Positions 55,817 through 64,000 of a stretch of DNA of 64,000 bases are shown piece by piece. A program made the position numbers and the translations under genes. The stretch is from an uncultured Pelagibacteraceae bacterium (lineage in GTDB: Bacteria; Pseudomonadota; Alphaproteobacteria; Pelagibacterales; Pelagibacteraceae), in the NCBI GenBank assembly GCA_902619925.1, contig CACNFY010000002.1:1-64000 (forward strand), in the 5' to 3' direction. How positions within the stretch are numbered: the stretch's first letter is position 1; every line of letters begins with the position of its first letter. The notes under the pieces were generated by a model. It was given only the letters and a program-made list of their open reading frames with translations. It was not told the DNA's origin and did not search any database.

Positions 55817-58800
55817 AGTTTAAAATGAAAAAAATATTATTAAAATTATTTTTTTTTCTATTAATTTTTAATAATAATATTTTTGCAAAACCACTTCCTC
55901 CAGGTTCAGGGTCGGGTGATGTTCCTGCAAACATATTATTATTATTAGATACTTCAAGTAGTATGGTAAATACTCCCGAAGTTGCAGATGCTTTAAGTCC
56001 AATTCACGACGTTTTGTTATTAGACAGTGGAGATGTTTTAATAGGTCAGTCTGCTGGAGTTGTCAAAATGGATTACTCAACCGAAAAACTTGATACCTCA
56101 TTTTCAAACAACTTAGGTGCTATCCGAGCAGGAGGTAATTATACGGGTTGTACATTTGAACCCAATGAACCAAATAATCTCAATTTTTCGACAATATACA
56201 CCATGGATAAGTCATCTAAAGTTCTTAATCCAGAAACTAATGCGCTTTTTTCAGGAGAAGTTATTTATTTCACTGGATTGCATGACAGAAAAGTTGGTGT
56301 GTTTGATGCAGATGGTAACTGTCTTGAAATAATCTGGGCTCCTGATCTTGGAAAAGATAAACATGGAAATATAAAAGGAGAAGGTTTTTATCCATATGCT
56401 CTAACAATAAGAGAAATTGATAATGAAGATCATTTAATCATCGTTTCAAGAGAAAGGATTTGTACTCAACCAGTTAAGAAAAAAAAGAAATGGAGATGTA
56501 AAAAGAATGCTTGGGTAACTGAAATTGATATTTATTCAAAAAATTTAACAAAAAAGGTTTCTAAAATTTATACTTTAAGGAACAATTCAGCATTGCAAGC
56601 ATTTGATACTACCACTTCAATTACTATGGATGAGGGAAATTACTTATACTCTTCAAACAGAGGTGTAATACATAGAACTGAATTAAAGAGCGAAACGGTT
56701 ATTCAGTCAGGTTCTGGTACTACTACTTTAGATGGAGCATTATTAGATGATACCTCTGGAACAGGAGGAACAGGAGATTCTATTACTTTAACCAGCACAA
56801 CAGATTTGCAAACATCAGGTACTATTAAAGTAGGAACAGAAGAAATTTCTTACACAGGAATTTCTGGAAATGATTTAACAGGTATTACTAGAGCAGCAGA
56901 AGATACAAGAGAGGCTCATTCTGATGGTGCTACGGTTACTGTTACTTTAAATAGAACTGGCACAGTTTATAAACCAACAACATCAGTTTCTCTTGCCTCT
57001 GATAAATATAGCAACCCTCAACATATTGAAATTGATCCACAAGATATGAATGTAATGTATTTAACAAGTAGAACAGAAAGTAAAATTCAAAAATTAAGTA
57101 TAAATACAACTAGTAAACAATTTACAACGAGCATTGAGGTAGGTGGATCTGAAAGATCCAATGCAACTCCAGACTCTGCAGCAAACACGGATGAGAGCAC
57201 AGGAATTAATATTTTTAGACCAAAAGGTCTAGATGTATCAAATAACAGAGTATGGACCGGTGGCGAAAAAGTTAGCATTCAAGAGTACAATATAAGTTCA
57301 AACAGAATTAGATGGGTGGATGAAATGGGTACAACAAAACTAAATAGAATAAATGGAGCAAAGATAGCTATCTCATCAGTTGTTCAAGATAGTACATTGC
57401 TCCAAGGAGCAAAGTTTGGTTTTGGTTATTGGAATGCTGGAAGAACGCTTTCAATACCGTGTGGCCAAGCTAAATGTTTGTGGGCAAAAAACGGAGAATA
57501 TTCCTGCAATGCAAATGAACCAGCGTATGCAGGTCATAAATACAAAAAGAGTAATGATAATTGTGTTTATTACGACAATTGGATAGGTGCTCATCCTGCA
57601 GGCAGATCTAAATGGTGTAACGGCAATTCTTGTTTAAAAGTTGGCATAGATAAGGGTACAACCAATAGAATAGTGGATGAGCTTAGTCTTATTAGATTAA
57701 GACACGGCACTGATGCTCAGGCTTTTGCACAATTAGCCTCCAAATACTTTAGAGATCCACGTGTGGTAGATAGAGAGGGAAAACCTCTTGCCCCTAAAGA
57801 CGAGGGTGATAGAGAAGAATGTCAATTAAACTACGCAATTGTTATTGGAGATGGAAAATGGCGTCATCATGAACAAGCATTAAGTAAAATTAAAGCACTT
57901 AGAAAAGATCTTGGTGTTAAAACAATTATGATAGCCTATGGTGACGGTATTGAGCCTGAGGGTATGGACAATTTTGATGAGATGGCTATTGCTGGATCAT
58001 GTGATGATCCTACAGGTGAAGCTGAAGATTGTAGACCGACAATTGAAGCATTGACACCTCAAGATTTACTCACAAAGTTAAGAAGCGAAATTCAAAGAAT
58101 AATCGCTAGCAGGCTATCATTTACAGCTCCATCCGTTACAGCAAATATTCAAGAGGGAGGTGATATATATCAAGCACAATTCAATTTTAGAAAACATGGT
58201 GAATGGGAAGGTTCTTTAATAAGGAAAAAAATTCTACCAGATGGAACAATCGTACATGATTTAAATGCTAGCGGTAATTATGATGCAGCTAAAATTGTAC
58301 AAGACCAAGCAATGGCTGATACGAGAAAAATTTGGACAACATTGCCAAGTAGAGATTACGTTACATCGAATTACAACAATTTTACTGTCGGGAATTCCGC
58401 AGAAATTAATTCTCTTTTTGGAGAGTTGGGTGGTAAAGTTTCTGATTATCATAGCTCTACTTCAGAGTGTGGAACAGACGAAAAAGGAAACAGCCTGCCC
58501 GCTGCAAAATTAACTGAACTAGGTATTGAAGATGGTAATAGTGATGACATAAAAGGTTTAATTAAATTTGTAAGAGGATATGATTATTTTGCTTATGAGG
58601 GCTGTTCTAATATTAATAATGTTAGAAATTCAGTTTTAGGGGACATATATCATTCTCAAATTGTTGAAGTTGGAAAACCAAAAGCAAGGACAAGTTTCAT
58701 AAAAACAAATGAGGAGGCTTATTGGAGGAAAATAAAAGGTTACGACAACTGGGCTAAAAGCACAATACGTGAAAAGGTTTTGTATGTTGGTGCAAATGAT

Positions 58801-60945
58801 GGTGCCTTACATGCTTTTTATACATCTGGGCCCAAAGCAGGACAAGAGGCATGGGCTTTTGTCCCACCATTTATAGCTGCTAAATTGCCAAACATTGTAA
58901 ACCAGGGATTAGATGGAATTAGTAGTGACAGAGGTGGATCTAATGCAATCTTTGGTGTTGATGGTTCTCCCGTTGTTCATGATATGTTTGTTGGATTGGA
59001 CGATGATGGTAATTACTCGGATATAATTCAATGGCAAACAATTTTATTTATTCCATATGGAAGAGGCGGTGCTGGTTTTTCAGTTTTACTTGTAACCAAT
59101 CCAGATAAACCTCATCATTTATATTCAGTATTTAATGATAGAGTAAATAATGAGGTAAAAGTTGCAGATAAAAATGGTAATATACGATCTTATAAATATA
59201 CTCAAGGAAGTTACAATATTAATGAGTCTCTTGAAGCTTTAAAAGCAGCAGCAAATCAACAAGCAGCTAAATCAACTGATTTAAACAATGATTCCTCTGG
59301 TGACGATTTTACCCGAAGAGATGCAATTGCAACTTGCGAGTCAAACCCAACAAATGGAAAATTTTTTAATAGTGGAACAAATGCTTGCTTTAGGGGATCA
59401 AAATTTACATTTCTTATTAATGATTTTCCAGCAATAATTGAAACCAATCCTTCACTAGCGACAGTTATAGAAACAAACGAGACCGGAGACATTGTTGAAA
59501 CTCCAGTCGATAAAGTTGAAGTTCAGGGATCAGAAGTTACATTTCATATCAGCAAGGGTGCAGATCCCAATAATCCTGAAAGAAAAATAATTAATTATAG
59601 TGACAGCATCTATTCTGACGGAGAAACTACAAATTTTTCTATTCTACTTGCAAATTCAGGTACTGAAGACCCTAATTTTAATTATAGTTCTCTTGGAGAA
59701 ACTTGGGGAACTCCACGAATAATAAGAATGCCTATAGATAATACAGTTTCCTCAAGAGTAGAGGATGACGTTTATGTAGCAGTTTTACCAGGAGGATATG
59801 GTGCAGCTACAGGAGTTGGTTCAAGTTTATTTTTAATTAATCTAGAGGATTTTTCAGCGGAAGGTAGGGGATCAATATTTGACGCTGAAGTGAACAACGG
59901 TCCAATTTCTATAATCGATTTAGAAAATGATATTCCAAACTCTATTCCTACAGATCCTATCGTGGTCACTCCAGATACATTTAGAGGAATAGATTGGAGA
60001 GGTGCCATGGTTTATCTAAATGATTTTGAGGGAAAAATTACTAAAATAAATCTAACAAACCAAAACAATCAGTTAGAAACTGACTCATCCCAAGATCTAG
60101 ATACCGGTAGAACCGCACCAGTAGACTTATACGATCAGACTACGCTATTTAATTTAAATGCTAATCAAACAAACGGAAGATTTACATACTTTCCAATGGA
60201 TGCAGGTTACGGTAATAGTACAAGAAATCTTTGGTTGTTTGGCGGAACAGGAGATTTCTCAAATATTGGGTCTAAAGAACTAGGAATGGATAATGTTCTT
60301 TATGGCATAAGAGATAGAGACTTTCCAAACTTTAGACACTCTATAAATGGGGTTATACCAAGTCCAACAAAAGAAATTACGAATGATGAAGGTGAGACAG
60401 AGAGTGTAGTTGATGAAGATTTCAAAAAGATTGCAACAACAGTTGCCTTAGCAGCACCTAATGCTGACGACGAAAGAGTTTGTGCCGATAGCAGAAATGA
60501 TATGGGTGCATGTCCAGGTGCAACAAAAGAGGCATGGATTTTTAAATTAGAAACAGGTTCACAAAACTTCTTTAGAAAAGCATCTGCATCTCCAACTATT
60601 TTCGGAGGAATTGTTTATTATCCAGTTTATGAACCACCCCATGGAAGCGCTAAGTGTGCTGTTGGAGGCGCCTTTGTTTGCGCTGCAGATGATGAATGTG
60701 GAATTAACCAGTCTGAAATTATAGCATCTCAACAAAGAACTGTGAGAGAGGAAAGTAAATTTGATACAAATTCAGGCTGCTATTATTTGCAACCTGGTAT
60801 ATTATCTAAACTAGTTGTAAGTGGTGATCAATTAATTGCAAACATAACAACCGATAGTGAAAAACAGGAAGACACATTAATACAATTACTTGGTAGTGAA
60901 ACTGATTTACAAATTTACAGAGGAAGCTGGAGAGAAAACTATTAA
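55810..60945 (+). CDS. pilY1: PilY1-like pilus-tip adhesin with split VWA domain
   Basis: Largest protein here, 1711 residues, with a signal peptide (cleavage near IFA|KPLPPG). VWA strand 1 and the MIDAS motif LLLDTSSSM lie at about 42-52. Residues about 60-505 then look like propeller repeats (VLLLDSGDVLIGQSAGV, LHDRKVGVFDADGNCLEI, PQHIEIDPQDMNVMY). Within them, residues 296-379 form a Ser/Thr/Gly-rich module. The VWA resumes near 510 (GAKIAISSVVQ), has a six-Cys stretch at about 550-610, a MIDAS Thr region (HGTDAQAFAQLASKYF) and IVIGDGKW, ending near 770. The C-terminal half (about 950-1680) matches the PilC/PilY1 propeller: VLGDIYHSQIVEVGKP, VLYVGANDGALHAFY, WRGAMVYLNDFEGKI. PilY1 proteins regulate retraction and adhesion. 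An ATG at 55825 is an alternative start. Confidence 0.85.
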   Translation: MVKFKMKKILLKLFFFLLIFNNNIFAKPLPPGSGSGDVPANILLLLDTSSSMVNTPEVADALSPIHDVLLLDSGDVLIGQSAGVVKMDYSTEKLDTSFSNNLGAIRAGGNYTGCTFEPNEPNNLNFSTIYTMDKSSKVLNPETNALFSGEVIYFTGLHDRKVGVFDADGNCLEIIWAPDLGKDKHGNIKGEGFYPYALTIREIDNEDHLIIVSRERICTQPVKKKKKWRCKKNAWVTEIDIYSKNLTKKVSKIYTLRNNSALQAFDTTTSITMDEGNYLYSSNRGVIHRTELKSETVIQSGSGTTTLDGALLDDTSGTGGTGDSITLTSTTDLQTSGTIKVGTEEISYTGISGNDLTGITRAAEDTREAHSDGATVTVTLNRTGTVYKPTTSVSLASDKYSNPQHIEIDPQDMNVMYLTSRTESKIQKLSINTTSKQFTTSIEVGGSERSNATPDSAANTDESTGINIFRPKGLDVSNNRVWTGGEKVSIQEYNISSNRIRWVDEMGTTKLNRINGAKIAISSVVQDSTLLQGAKFGFGYWNAGRTLSIPCGQAKCLWAKNGEYSCNANEPAYAGHKYKKSNDNCVYYDNWIGAHPAGRSKWCNGNSCLKVGIDKGTTNRIVDELSLIRLRHGTDAQAFAQLASKYFRDPRVVDREGKPLAPKDEGDREECQLNYAIVIGDGKWRHHEQALSKIKALRKDLGVKTIMIAYGDGIEPEGMDNFDEMAIAGSCDDPTGEAEDCRPTIEALTPQDLLTKLRSEIQRIIASRLSFTAPSVTANIQEGGDIYQAQFNFRKHGEWEGSLIRKKILPDGTIVHDLNASGNYDAAKIVQDQAMADTRKIWTTLPSRDYVTSNYNNFTVGNSAEINSLFGELGGKVSDYHSSTSECGTDEKGNSLPAAKLTELGIEDGNSDDIKGLIKFVRGYDYFAYEGCSNINNVRNSVLGDIYHSQIVEVGKPKARTSFIKTNEEAYWRKIKGYDNWAKSTIREKVLYVGANDGALHAFYTSGPKAGQEAWAFVPPFIAAKLPNIVNQGLDGISSDRGGSNAIFGVDGSPVVHDMFVGLDDDGNYSDIIQWQTILFIPYGRGGAGFSVLLVTNPDKPHHLYSVFNDRVNNEVKVADKNGNIRSYKYTQGSYNINESLEALKAAANQQAAKSTDLNNDSSGDDFTRRDAIATCESNPTNGKFFNSGTNACFRGSKFTFLINDFPAIIETNPSLATVIETNETGDIVETPVDKVEVQGSEVTFHISKGADPNNPERKIINYSDSIYSDGETTNFSILLANSGTEDPNFNYSSLGETWGTPRIIRMPIDNTVSSRVEDDVYVAVLPGGYGAATGVGSSLFLINLEDFSAEGRGSIFDAEVNNGPISIIDLENDIPNSIPTDPIVVTPDTFRGIDWRGAMVYLNDFEGKITKINLTNQNNQLETDSSQDLDTGRTAPVDLYDQTTLFNLNANQTNGRFTYFPMDAGYGNSTRNLWLFGGTGDFSNIGSKELGMDNVLYGIRDRDFPNFRHSINGVIPSPTKEITNDEGETESVVDEDFKKIATTVALAAPNADDERVCADSRNDMGACPGATKEAWIFKLETGSQNFFRKASASPTIFGGIVYYPVYEPPHGSAKCAVGGAFVCAADDECGINQSEIIASQQRTVREESKFDTNSGCYYLQPGILSKLVVSGDQLIANITTDSEKQEDTLIQLLGSETDLQIYRGSWRENY

Positions 60946-60963
60946 TCTAAATCAAAATTTAAT

Positions 60964-62760
60964 ATGATAAATAAATTTAAAATATATCTGATAATATTTA
61001 CATTTTTAATTTCTACATCTTCATTAGCTGAAACTTTCGATGAAGATAAATCCATAAGTACAGACACTCTGGAACAACAAAAATTTAATGATACCGACTT
61101 AACCCTTACAATTAAATCTGGTACAACATTATCCCGAAATGGCTCCATGGTAATTCACGTAAACTCAAAAAATAATTCGACAATAATTGTTGAGTCAGAT
61201 GCTAATGTTTTTTCTATAGGATCCTCATCATCAAATGCAATTCAGGGTAAAAGTCAAACAGGATTAACAGTAACTAACTCAGGAACAATTAGTGCCGGAA
61301 GTTCTAAGGCTATTAATTTAATGGATGCAATAAATAGTACGGTTACAAATAATGACGGTGCTGTAATTAAGTCTAATACTAATACTGTCACTTTTACTCA
61401 AAACAGTGTTACTGAACCTGACAACGCAACTATTACAAACTCTGGAGAAATTTTTGCAGGAGCTGTAACAACAAATGGTACGGCAAATAATGCTGTAAAA
61501 GCTGAGAGCGATACTAACAACGTAACAATTACAAATAATGCCACTGGATATATTCATAATAATAATAATGCATCTTCAGCACTTAATGGTTCTACAATCT
61601 TTATTGGTGCAGCATCTAAGGGAACATTAACAAATAGTGGAAAAATCGAAAATAAAGCTGGCGTTGATGCATTTGCACTGGGAGTTGCAGGAAAAGGAAA
61701 TACCATTACTTTAAAAGATGGTGGTAGAATAATTGGTAAAATTAATATTAATGGTGAAGAACATACAATAAAAGTACAACACGGAGCCGGTCAATCATAT
61801 TACTATCCTACTTTTGGAACTGGAGAATATAAACTAGAAGATTTAGACGGAAATCAAATTGTTAAGGGTTCAATTGGATCGGTTAGTCAAAATGGTAGTG
61901 AGAATATAGATGAACAACTTGGATACAGATCATTAAATTTAAGAAAAACATTAAATCGTTACAAAATTTCAGAAAGCTATAATCAACAAGCAACTTGGGC
62001 CGACACATATGCTTCATATTCAAAAAGAAACGAAAATACCGGTAGATTGGCTATGGGATATGGAATGAGTAGTGCAGCAATAAACATTATTAGACCTTTA
62101 AACAATAAAAATTTAATTTTGAATTATGAATCGAGCAAGCAAGATTTTAATAAAAATCATGGAATTAAAAAAGATAGTGTACTAGCTGGTGTATATTTTG
62201 AAGATAAGAATAATAACGATGCTTTTATTTTAGCTGGAGCCTCAAGACATAACAGTAAAAGAAATATATTAACTAACACAACAGCAAGTGGAGATTTAGA
62301 TCTAATTGATAATTATTCATCTTATGAGTTTCATTTTGGTAATAAATTTGAAAATGATTTAGCGCCAGCACTAGGTATTAATGTATCACATTCTTACACT
62401 CCTAAACATTCTGAAAGCCAATTTTATAAATGGGATAAAAAACATGTTACAAACCTCTCTTTAGATCTTAGTGATAATTACAATTTAATTAATAGCGGGA
62501 AATCAAAACTTATTTTATCATGGATATTAGATGGTAGAAAAATGTTTTTTGGTAAATCACAAGCATATAGTATTAATGGCAGTGAAGAAAAGTTTTTTCA
62601 AAATGATAATCTAACTGAAGAGGCAACTTTATCATTAGGAATAAATTATGAAAAAAAATTGTTAAAATCAGGGAAACTTCTAATTTCTTTTGATGGTCAA
62701 CAATCTTCACAAGACGTTACAGCAATTAATGCAAATGTTGCATACGTGCTTCAAATGTAA
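60964..62760 (+). CDS. Autotransporter-like outer-membrane beta-barrel protein
   Basis: 598 residues with a signal peptide (cleavage near SSLA|E). Residues about 40-300 are a beta-helix-type passenger with repeating rungs: TVTNSGTISAGS, TITNSGEIFAGA, TITNNATGYIHN, GTLTNSGKIENKAG. A linker with the LNLRKTLNRYK helix leads into a C-terminal barrel domain (about 335-598) that starts TWADTYASYSKRNENTGRLA and consists of alternating amphipathic strands ending NVAYVLQM. The last residue is Met rather than the usual aromatic. It lies 18 bases after pilY1 and is likely co-transcribed. Function is probably adhesion or surface display. It converges with a second barrel gene with no gap. Confidence 0.78.
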   Translation: MINKFKIYLIIFTFLISTSSLAETFDEDKSISTDTLEQQKFNDTDLTLTIKSGTTLSRNGSMVIHVNSKNNSTIIVESDANVFSIGSSSSNAIQGKSQTGLTVTNSGTISAGSSKAINLMDAINSTVTNNDGAVIKSNTNTVTFTQNSVTEPDNATITNSGEIFAGAVTTNGTANNAVKAESDTNNVTITNNATGYIHNNNNASSALNGSTIFIGAASKGTLTNSGKIENKAGVDAFALGVAGKGNTITLKDGGRIIGKININGEEHTIKVQHGAGQSYYYPTFGTGEYKLEDLDGNQIVKGSIGSVSQNGSENIDEQLGYRSLNLRKTLNRYKISESYNQQATWADTYASYSKRNENTGRLAMGYGMSSAAINIIRPLNNKNLILNYESSKQDFNKNHGIKKDSVLAGVYFEDKNNNDAFILAGASRHNSKRNILTNTTASGDLDLIDNYSSYEFHFGNKFENDLAPALGINVSHSYTPKHSESQFYKWDKKHVTNLSLDLSDNYNLINSGKSKLILSWILDGRKMFFGKSQAYSINGSEEKFFQNDNLTEEATLSLGINYEKKLLKSGKLLISFDGQQSSQDVTAINANVAYVLQM

Positions 62761-64000
62761 TTAATATTCAGCGTGAATACTTAATTTGGCAAGATAACTA
62801 TCAGCAGAATTAAAAAAATTATTTTCTAAATCGAATTTTAAATTAAATCCATTAATTTCCTTAATAATATTAAATGCAGTGTCCATATTGTTATTATTTT
62901 TTATACCTAGAGCAAATTTGGTTCCCTCGATAGGAACATAACCAGCCGAAATATAAAAATTGTTACTATAACCTCTTCTATTATAATTTTCTCTTTCAAA
63001 ATTAGCAATCACGGACCAACCTGAGATCGATGTAACATCAAAACCGTAACCTATTCTATAATTATGATCTGTCTCATTATCTATTTTTATAGAATAAATC
63101 TTGGTTGGATTATTTAAATAATATAATTCTGTATCAGAAGAGGGACTTGCATCTAAAATATACTCAAGTCTTCCATTATGATTTATTATTCTATCTTCAT
63201 AATGTTTAATTGTTTTATCGATTAAAACACCAGCCGTCACCAAAGCAGTCAAAACCTCGTGCTTATTAAAAAAGATTAAATCTGTCAGTCCATCATATAG
63301 ACTTGTCTCTTCTTGATAAGATCCAAGTTCAGTATATCCAAAATCTAATCTTAAACTTGGATTAAAATTAAGCTCTTTATTATTAATTCGTTTTCCAATG
63401 TTTAAAGTACCAAAAATCTGTCTTCCATCTCTACTTCCTTTTAAAAGATTGTCATACTGATCTCTTTTTATATCTAAATCTAAATGACTAAATCCTAAAA
63501 TTCCGTCTGTAAAAATATGATTCTCTCTTAATTTTGTTCCATATATTGAAACACTAAATGATTTAGCATGTAATTCAGATCTACCTGACCCTACATTTAT
63601 ATTATCGGCTCCAAATTGAAATACGTATCCATACATTGTATCTTGATTTTTTTTCCTATCAGCTCCTATTGCAACCCCTTTACTATTAAATCTCTTTATC
63701 AACGAGCCTGTTTTTTCATGGGTTTTTGCATAATTTATCCTTCCCTCACTCCATTGATGCCAGTCGTCTTCAGACTTGGGTTTTTTGTATTTTTTATTTG
63801 ATTTTATAGCGTCTACTAATTTTGAAAGACGTTGGTCAGAAAAGCTAATCTCGGCTTGCAAATTATTCAGATTGTCATAATTTTTGTGACGTCTTAACCA
63901 CTCAATTCTATGCATAATAGGAAGAGTATTATGTCTTATCATTTTCTTCGACAATTCTACTTGAGCCTCAATTATTGCAACAGTTTCATTATCAGTTAAT
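62761..64000 (-). CDS. Autotransporter-type beta-barrel protein (5' end beyond window)
   Basis: C-terminal 412 residues of a larger protein. The frame stays open from its stop to the window edge (first full codon ending at 63999), so the N-terminus is missing. A helical, charged segment (about the first 100 visible residues, RIEWLRRHKNYDNLNNLQAE) leads to WHQWSEGRINYAKTHEK and then a barrel with GVAIGADRKKNQDTMYGYVF. Strands alternate up to LAKLSIHAEY, which ends in Tyr as outer-membrane barrels usually do. It looks like a relative of the preceding gene's barrel domain but not a close copy. The passenger, if any, lies outside the window. Confidence 0.72.
   Translation of the reverse strand, partial: LTDNETVAIIEAQVELSKKMIRHNTLPIMHRIEWLRRHKNYDNLNNLQAEISFSDQRLSKLVDAIKSNKKYKKPKSEDDWHQWSEGRINYAKTHEKTGSLIKRFNSKGVAIGADRKKNQDTMYGYVFQFGADNINVGSGRSELHAKSFSVSIYGTKLRENHIFTDGILGFSHLDLDIKRDQYDNLLKGSRDGRQIFGTLNIGKRINNKELNFNPSLRLDFGYTELGSYQEETSLYDGLTDLIFFNKHEVLTALVTAGVLIDKTIKHYEDRIINHNGRLEYILDASPSSDTELYYLNNPTKIYSIKIDNETDHNYRIGYGFDVTSISGWSVIANFERENYNRRGYSNNFYISAGYVPIEGTKFALGIKNNNNMDTAFNIIKEINGFNLKFDLENNFFNSADSYLAKLSIHAEY

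Noticed and set aside
60964-61740. DNA-level tandem repeat array in the autotransporter-like gene
   Set aside because: The repetition is at protein level (TITNSG-type rungs of a beta-helix) with divergent codons and irregular spacing, not a nucleotide repeat.

Overview
The window is AT-rich, almost gap-free bacterial chromosome. Many genes overlap by 1-11 bases, and apart from the tmRNA locus no gap between genes exceeds about 120 bases. Gene order (yebC-ruvC-like-tolQRAB-pal-cpoB-tilS-ftsH-folP-glmM, xseB-ispA-dxs, glyQS-ppdK, hflKC-yjeT-degP, rluD-rpoH), an RpoH-type sigma factor and a circularly permuted two-piece tmRNA all point to an alphaproteobacterium. The base composition and streamlining suggest the SAR11/Pelagibacterales clade. 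That placement is inferred from content; no database search was run.

Layout. 1-15 kb (+): a truncated 5-formyltetrahydrofolate cyclo-ligase, a YmdB-like phosphoesterase, YebC, a RuvC-like nuclease, the Tol-Pal envelope system closed by a clear terminator, then CpoB, TilS, FtsH, FolP, GlmM, ThiD and PurA. 15-19.4 kb (mostly -): RpoH, RluD, a tRNA-Arg on the + strand, an ABC-2 exporter pair and a Sua5/TsaC enzyme. 19.4-25 kb: isoprenoid genes (XseB, IspA, Dxs, and a long-chain polyprenyl synthase on the other strand) with AroC and PdxH. 25-33.5 kb: an S49 peptidase, GlyQS, pyruvate phosphate dikinase, NadC and NadA. 33.5-34 kb: tRNA-Leu facing a permuted tmRNA. 34-40 kb: ThyX, Mrp, HflK/HflC/YjeT, a DegP-type protease and MiaA. 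40-45 kb: branched-chain amino acid genes ilvI-ilvH-ilvC-leuA. 45-51 kb: the cell-shape set mreB-mreC-mreD-mrdA-rodA.

51-64 kb is the most distinctive part. A PilT-type ATPase is followed without gaps by four prepilin-like proteins (FimT/GspH-, PilV-, PilW- and PilX-like), a small unrecognised secreted protein, a 1711-residue PilY1-like adhesin, and an autotransporter-type beta-barrel protein. A second barrel protein, cut by the window end, converges on it. The PilY1-like protein has an unusual architecture: its von Willebrand A domain appears to be split by a propeller-like insertion of about 450 residues, which itself carries a short module resembling marine phage structural proteins. This looks like a surface-display and pilus-tip unit in a genome otherwise stripped to housekeeping functions, and it is the best candidate for a poorly described system here.

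Functionally the genes cover envelope integrity and division (Tol-Pal, CpoB, FtsH, DegP, HflKC), cell shape, stress response (RpoH), stalled-ribosome rescue (tmRNA), cofactor synthesis (folate, NAD, thiamine, PLP), isoprenoids, branched-chain amino acids, and pilus assembly.
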